Positions 7,196-7,561 of a stretch of DNA of 7,561 bases are shown here, one piece after another. The stretch's first letter is position 1. Each line of letters starts with the position of its first letter. The position numbers and the translations under genes were made by a program. Location: NCBI GenBank assembly GCA_039927975.1, contig JBDSTZ010000446.1, positions 1-7,561 on the forward strand. Reading direction: 5' to 3'. Source of the stretch: JBDSTZ01 sp039927975. Lineage in GTDB: Bacteria > Pseudomonadota > Gammaproteobacteria > Burkholderiales > Burkholderiaceae_D. The notes beneath the pieces are model-generated. The model made no database searches, was not told the origin of the DNA, and was given only the letters and a program-made list of their open reading frames with translations.

Positions 7196-7348
7196 TAGAA
7201 ACCTGGCCGGCGAGCCACAGCATCGCGCCTGGAACCAGCTTGAAATTGTCTGCTAATATCGCTTCAGTAATTTTTGGCCACACACTCAGCCTATGATCCG
7301 GCCTGGCCCTCTGCATAAAAACGCTTATTTAATTTTGGCAAGGCCTAT

Positions 7349-7376
7349 TTGTCATGACGCTGGCGTAGCTTAATTT
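7349..7376 (+). promoter_or_regulatory. Candidate promoter and operator for the toxin-antitoxin module
   Basis: TTGTCA (7349-7354, 5/6 of the -35 consensus) is followed after 16 bases by TAATTT (7371-7376, a weak 3/6 -10). The 8-bp palindrome GTCATGAC (7351-7358) overlaps the -35. Antitoxin autorepression through palindromes over the promoter is usual for such modules, which makes this the best site in the stretch. An alternative -10 is TATGAT (7292-7297), with a poor -35. The octamer TTAATTTT occurs twice (7329-7336 and 7370-7377). Confidence 0.25.
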
Positions 7377-7400
7377 TCACTGCTCTTTATTTCAGGTTAG

Positions 7401-7414
7401 CCAGGGATGCCTGG
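7401..7414. repeat. Short inverted repeat upstream of the antitoxin
   Basis: CCAGG (7401-7405) and CCTGG (7410-7414) are separated by GATG. It would lie in the 5' leader of the antitoxin message or act as a second operator-like site. It is short and may be chance. Confidence 0.25.
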
Positions 7415-7436
7415 AAAGTGAACGAATTTTTTGACC

Positions 7437-7442
7437 AGGAGG
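7437..7442 (+). promoter_or_regulatory. Strong Shine-Dalgarno of the antitoxin gene
   Basis: AGGAGG, 7 bases before the ATG at 7450, is the strongest ribosome-binding site in the window and fixes the antitoxin start. It contrasts with the weak or absent sites of msbA, dnaE, the ligase and GT2. Confidence 0.85.
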
Positions 7443-7449
7443 CGCTGGA

Positions 7450-7561
7450 ATGATCGATATCACCACACTTAGCCGCGAAGAACAATTGCAGTTACTTGAG
7501 CGCCTCTGGGACATTCTTTCGACAAAGCCAACCACAGTCCTGATAACGGATGCACAGCGTG
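7450..7561 (+). CDS. Addiction-module antitoxin (Unstab_antitox/TIGR02574 type), 5' part
   Basis: Thirty-seven codons are present before the right edge; the family is usually about 70-80 aa. The start MIDITTLSREEQLQLLERLWDIL has the family pattern of a short N-terminus, an S-x-E-E-x-L-x-L-x-E-x-L-W-D helix, then a linker and a second helix beginning T-D-A-Q-R. Such antitoxins neutralise a RelE/ParE-fold toxin, normally encoded immediately downstream, and usually repress their own operon. The toxin would lie beyond the window and is not seen. Codons such as ATA, TTA, CTT and TTG and about 50% GC differ from the very GC-rich neighbours, consistent with acquisition by transfer. Family assignment rests on the N-terminal half only. 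Confidence 0.75.
   Translation, partial: MIDITTLSREEQLQLLERLWDILSTKPTTVLITDAQR

Noticed and set aside
1..7561. CRISPR arrays, tRNA or rRNA genes, insertion sequences, inteins
   Set aside because: No regularly spaced repeats, tRNA-like cloverleaf sequence, rRNA motif, transposase frame or intein splice motif was found on either strand; dnaE is uninterrupted.

Overview
The window is GC-rich and gene-dense except at its right end. It most likely comes from a betaproteobacterium, probably Oxalobacteraceae (Massilia/Duganella/Janthinobacterium type). I infer this from the GC-rich codon use, the proteobacterial type of DnaE and the mix of LPS genes; no marker here fixes the genus.

Layout, left to right. 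(1) Positions 1-561, minus strand: the N-terminal 187 residues of a lipid A flippase, MsbA, running off the left edge. (2) Positions 562-807: a divergent intergenic region with a plausible msbA promoter, a weaker TAAAAT-type promoter for the rightward genes, and three perfect GC-rich palindromes. (3) Positions 808-2879, plus strand: an O-antigen ligase/polymerase-family membrane protein and a GT2 glycosyltransferase, joined by an ATGA stop/start overlap. (4) Positions 2861-7178, minus strand: a two-gene unit, full-length dnaE (DNA polymerase III alpha, 1165 aa) followed after 1 base by a DUF707 protein whose 3' end overlaps the glycosyltransferase tail-to-tail by 19 bp. (5) Positions 7179-7449: an AT-rich intergenic stretch (7241-7440 has 86 G/C in 200 bases, hand count). 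(6) Positions 7450-7561: the first 37 codons of an antitoxin of the 'addiction module protein' type, cut by the right edge.

The left half is an envelope-glycan block. MsbA flips the lipid A-core, the GT2 enzyme adds a sugar to core or O-antigen, and the ligase-family protein joins or extends the O-chain in the periplasm. DUF707 is uncharacterised, but it has a DDD motif and a GWGVD motif reminiscent of GT-A glycosyltransferases, so it may belong to the glycan block functionally while being transcribed with dnaE. The toxin-antitoxin fragment looks like an acquired module upstream of dnaE.

I see no clearly new multi-gene system. The most interesting signals are a perfect 12-bp stem-loop near the end of the DUF707 gene at the convergent junction, a hairpin plus TAAAAT element abutting the dnaE start codon (possible leaderless start), and the DUF707 gene with its pentapeptide-repeat tail.
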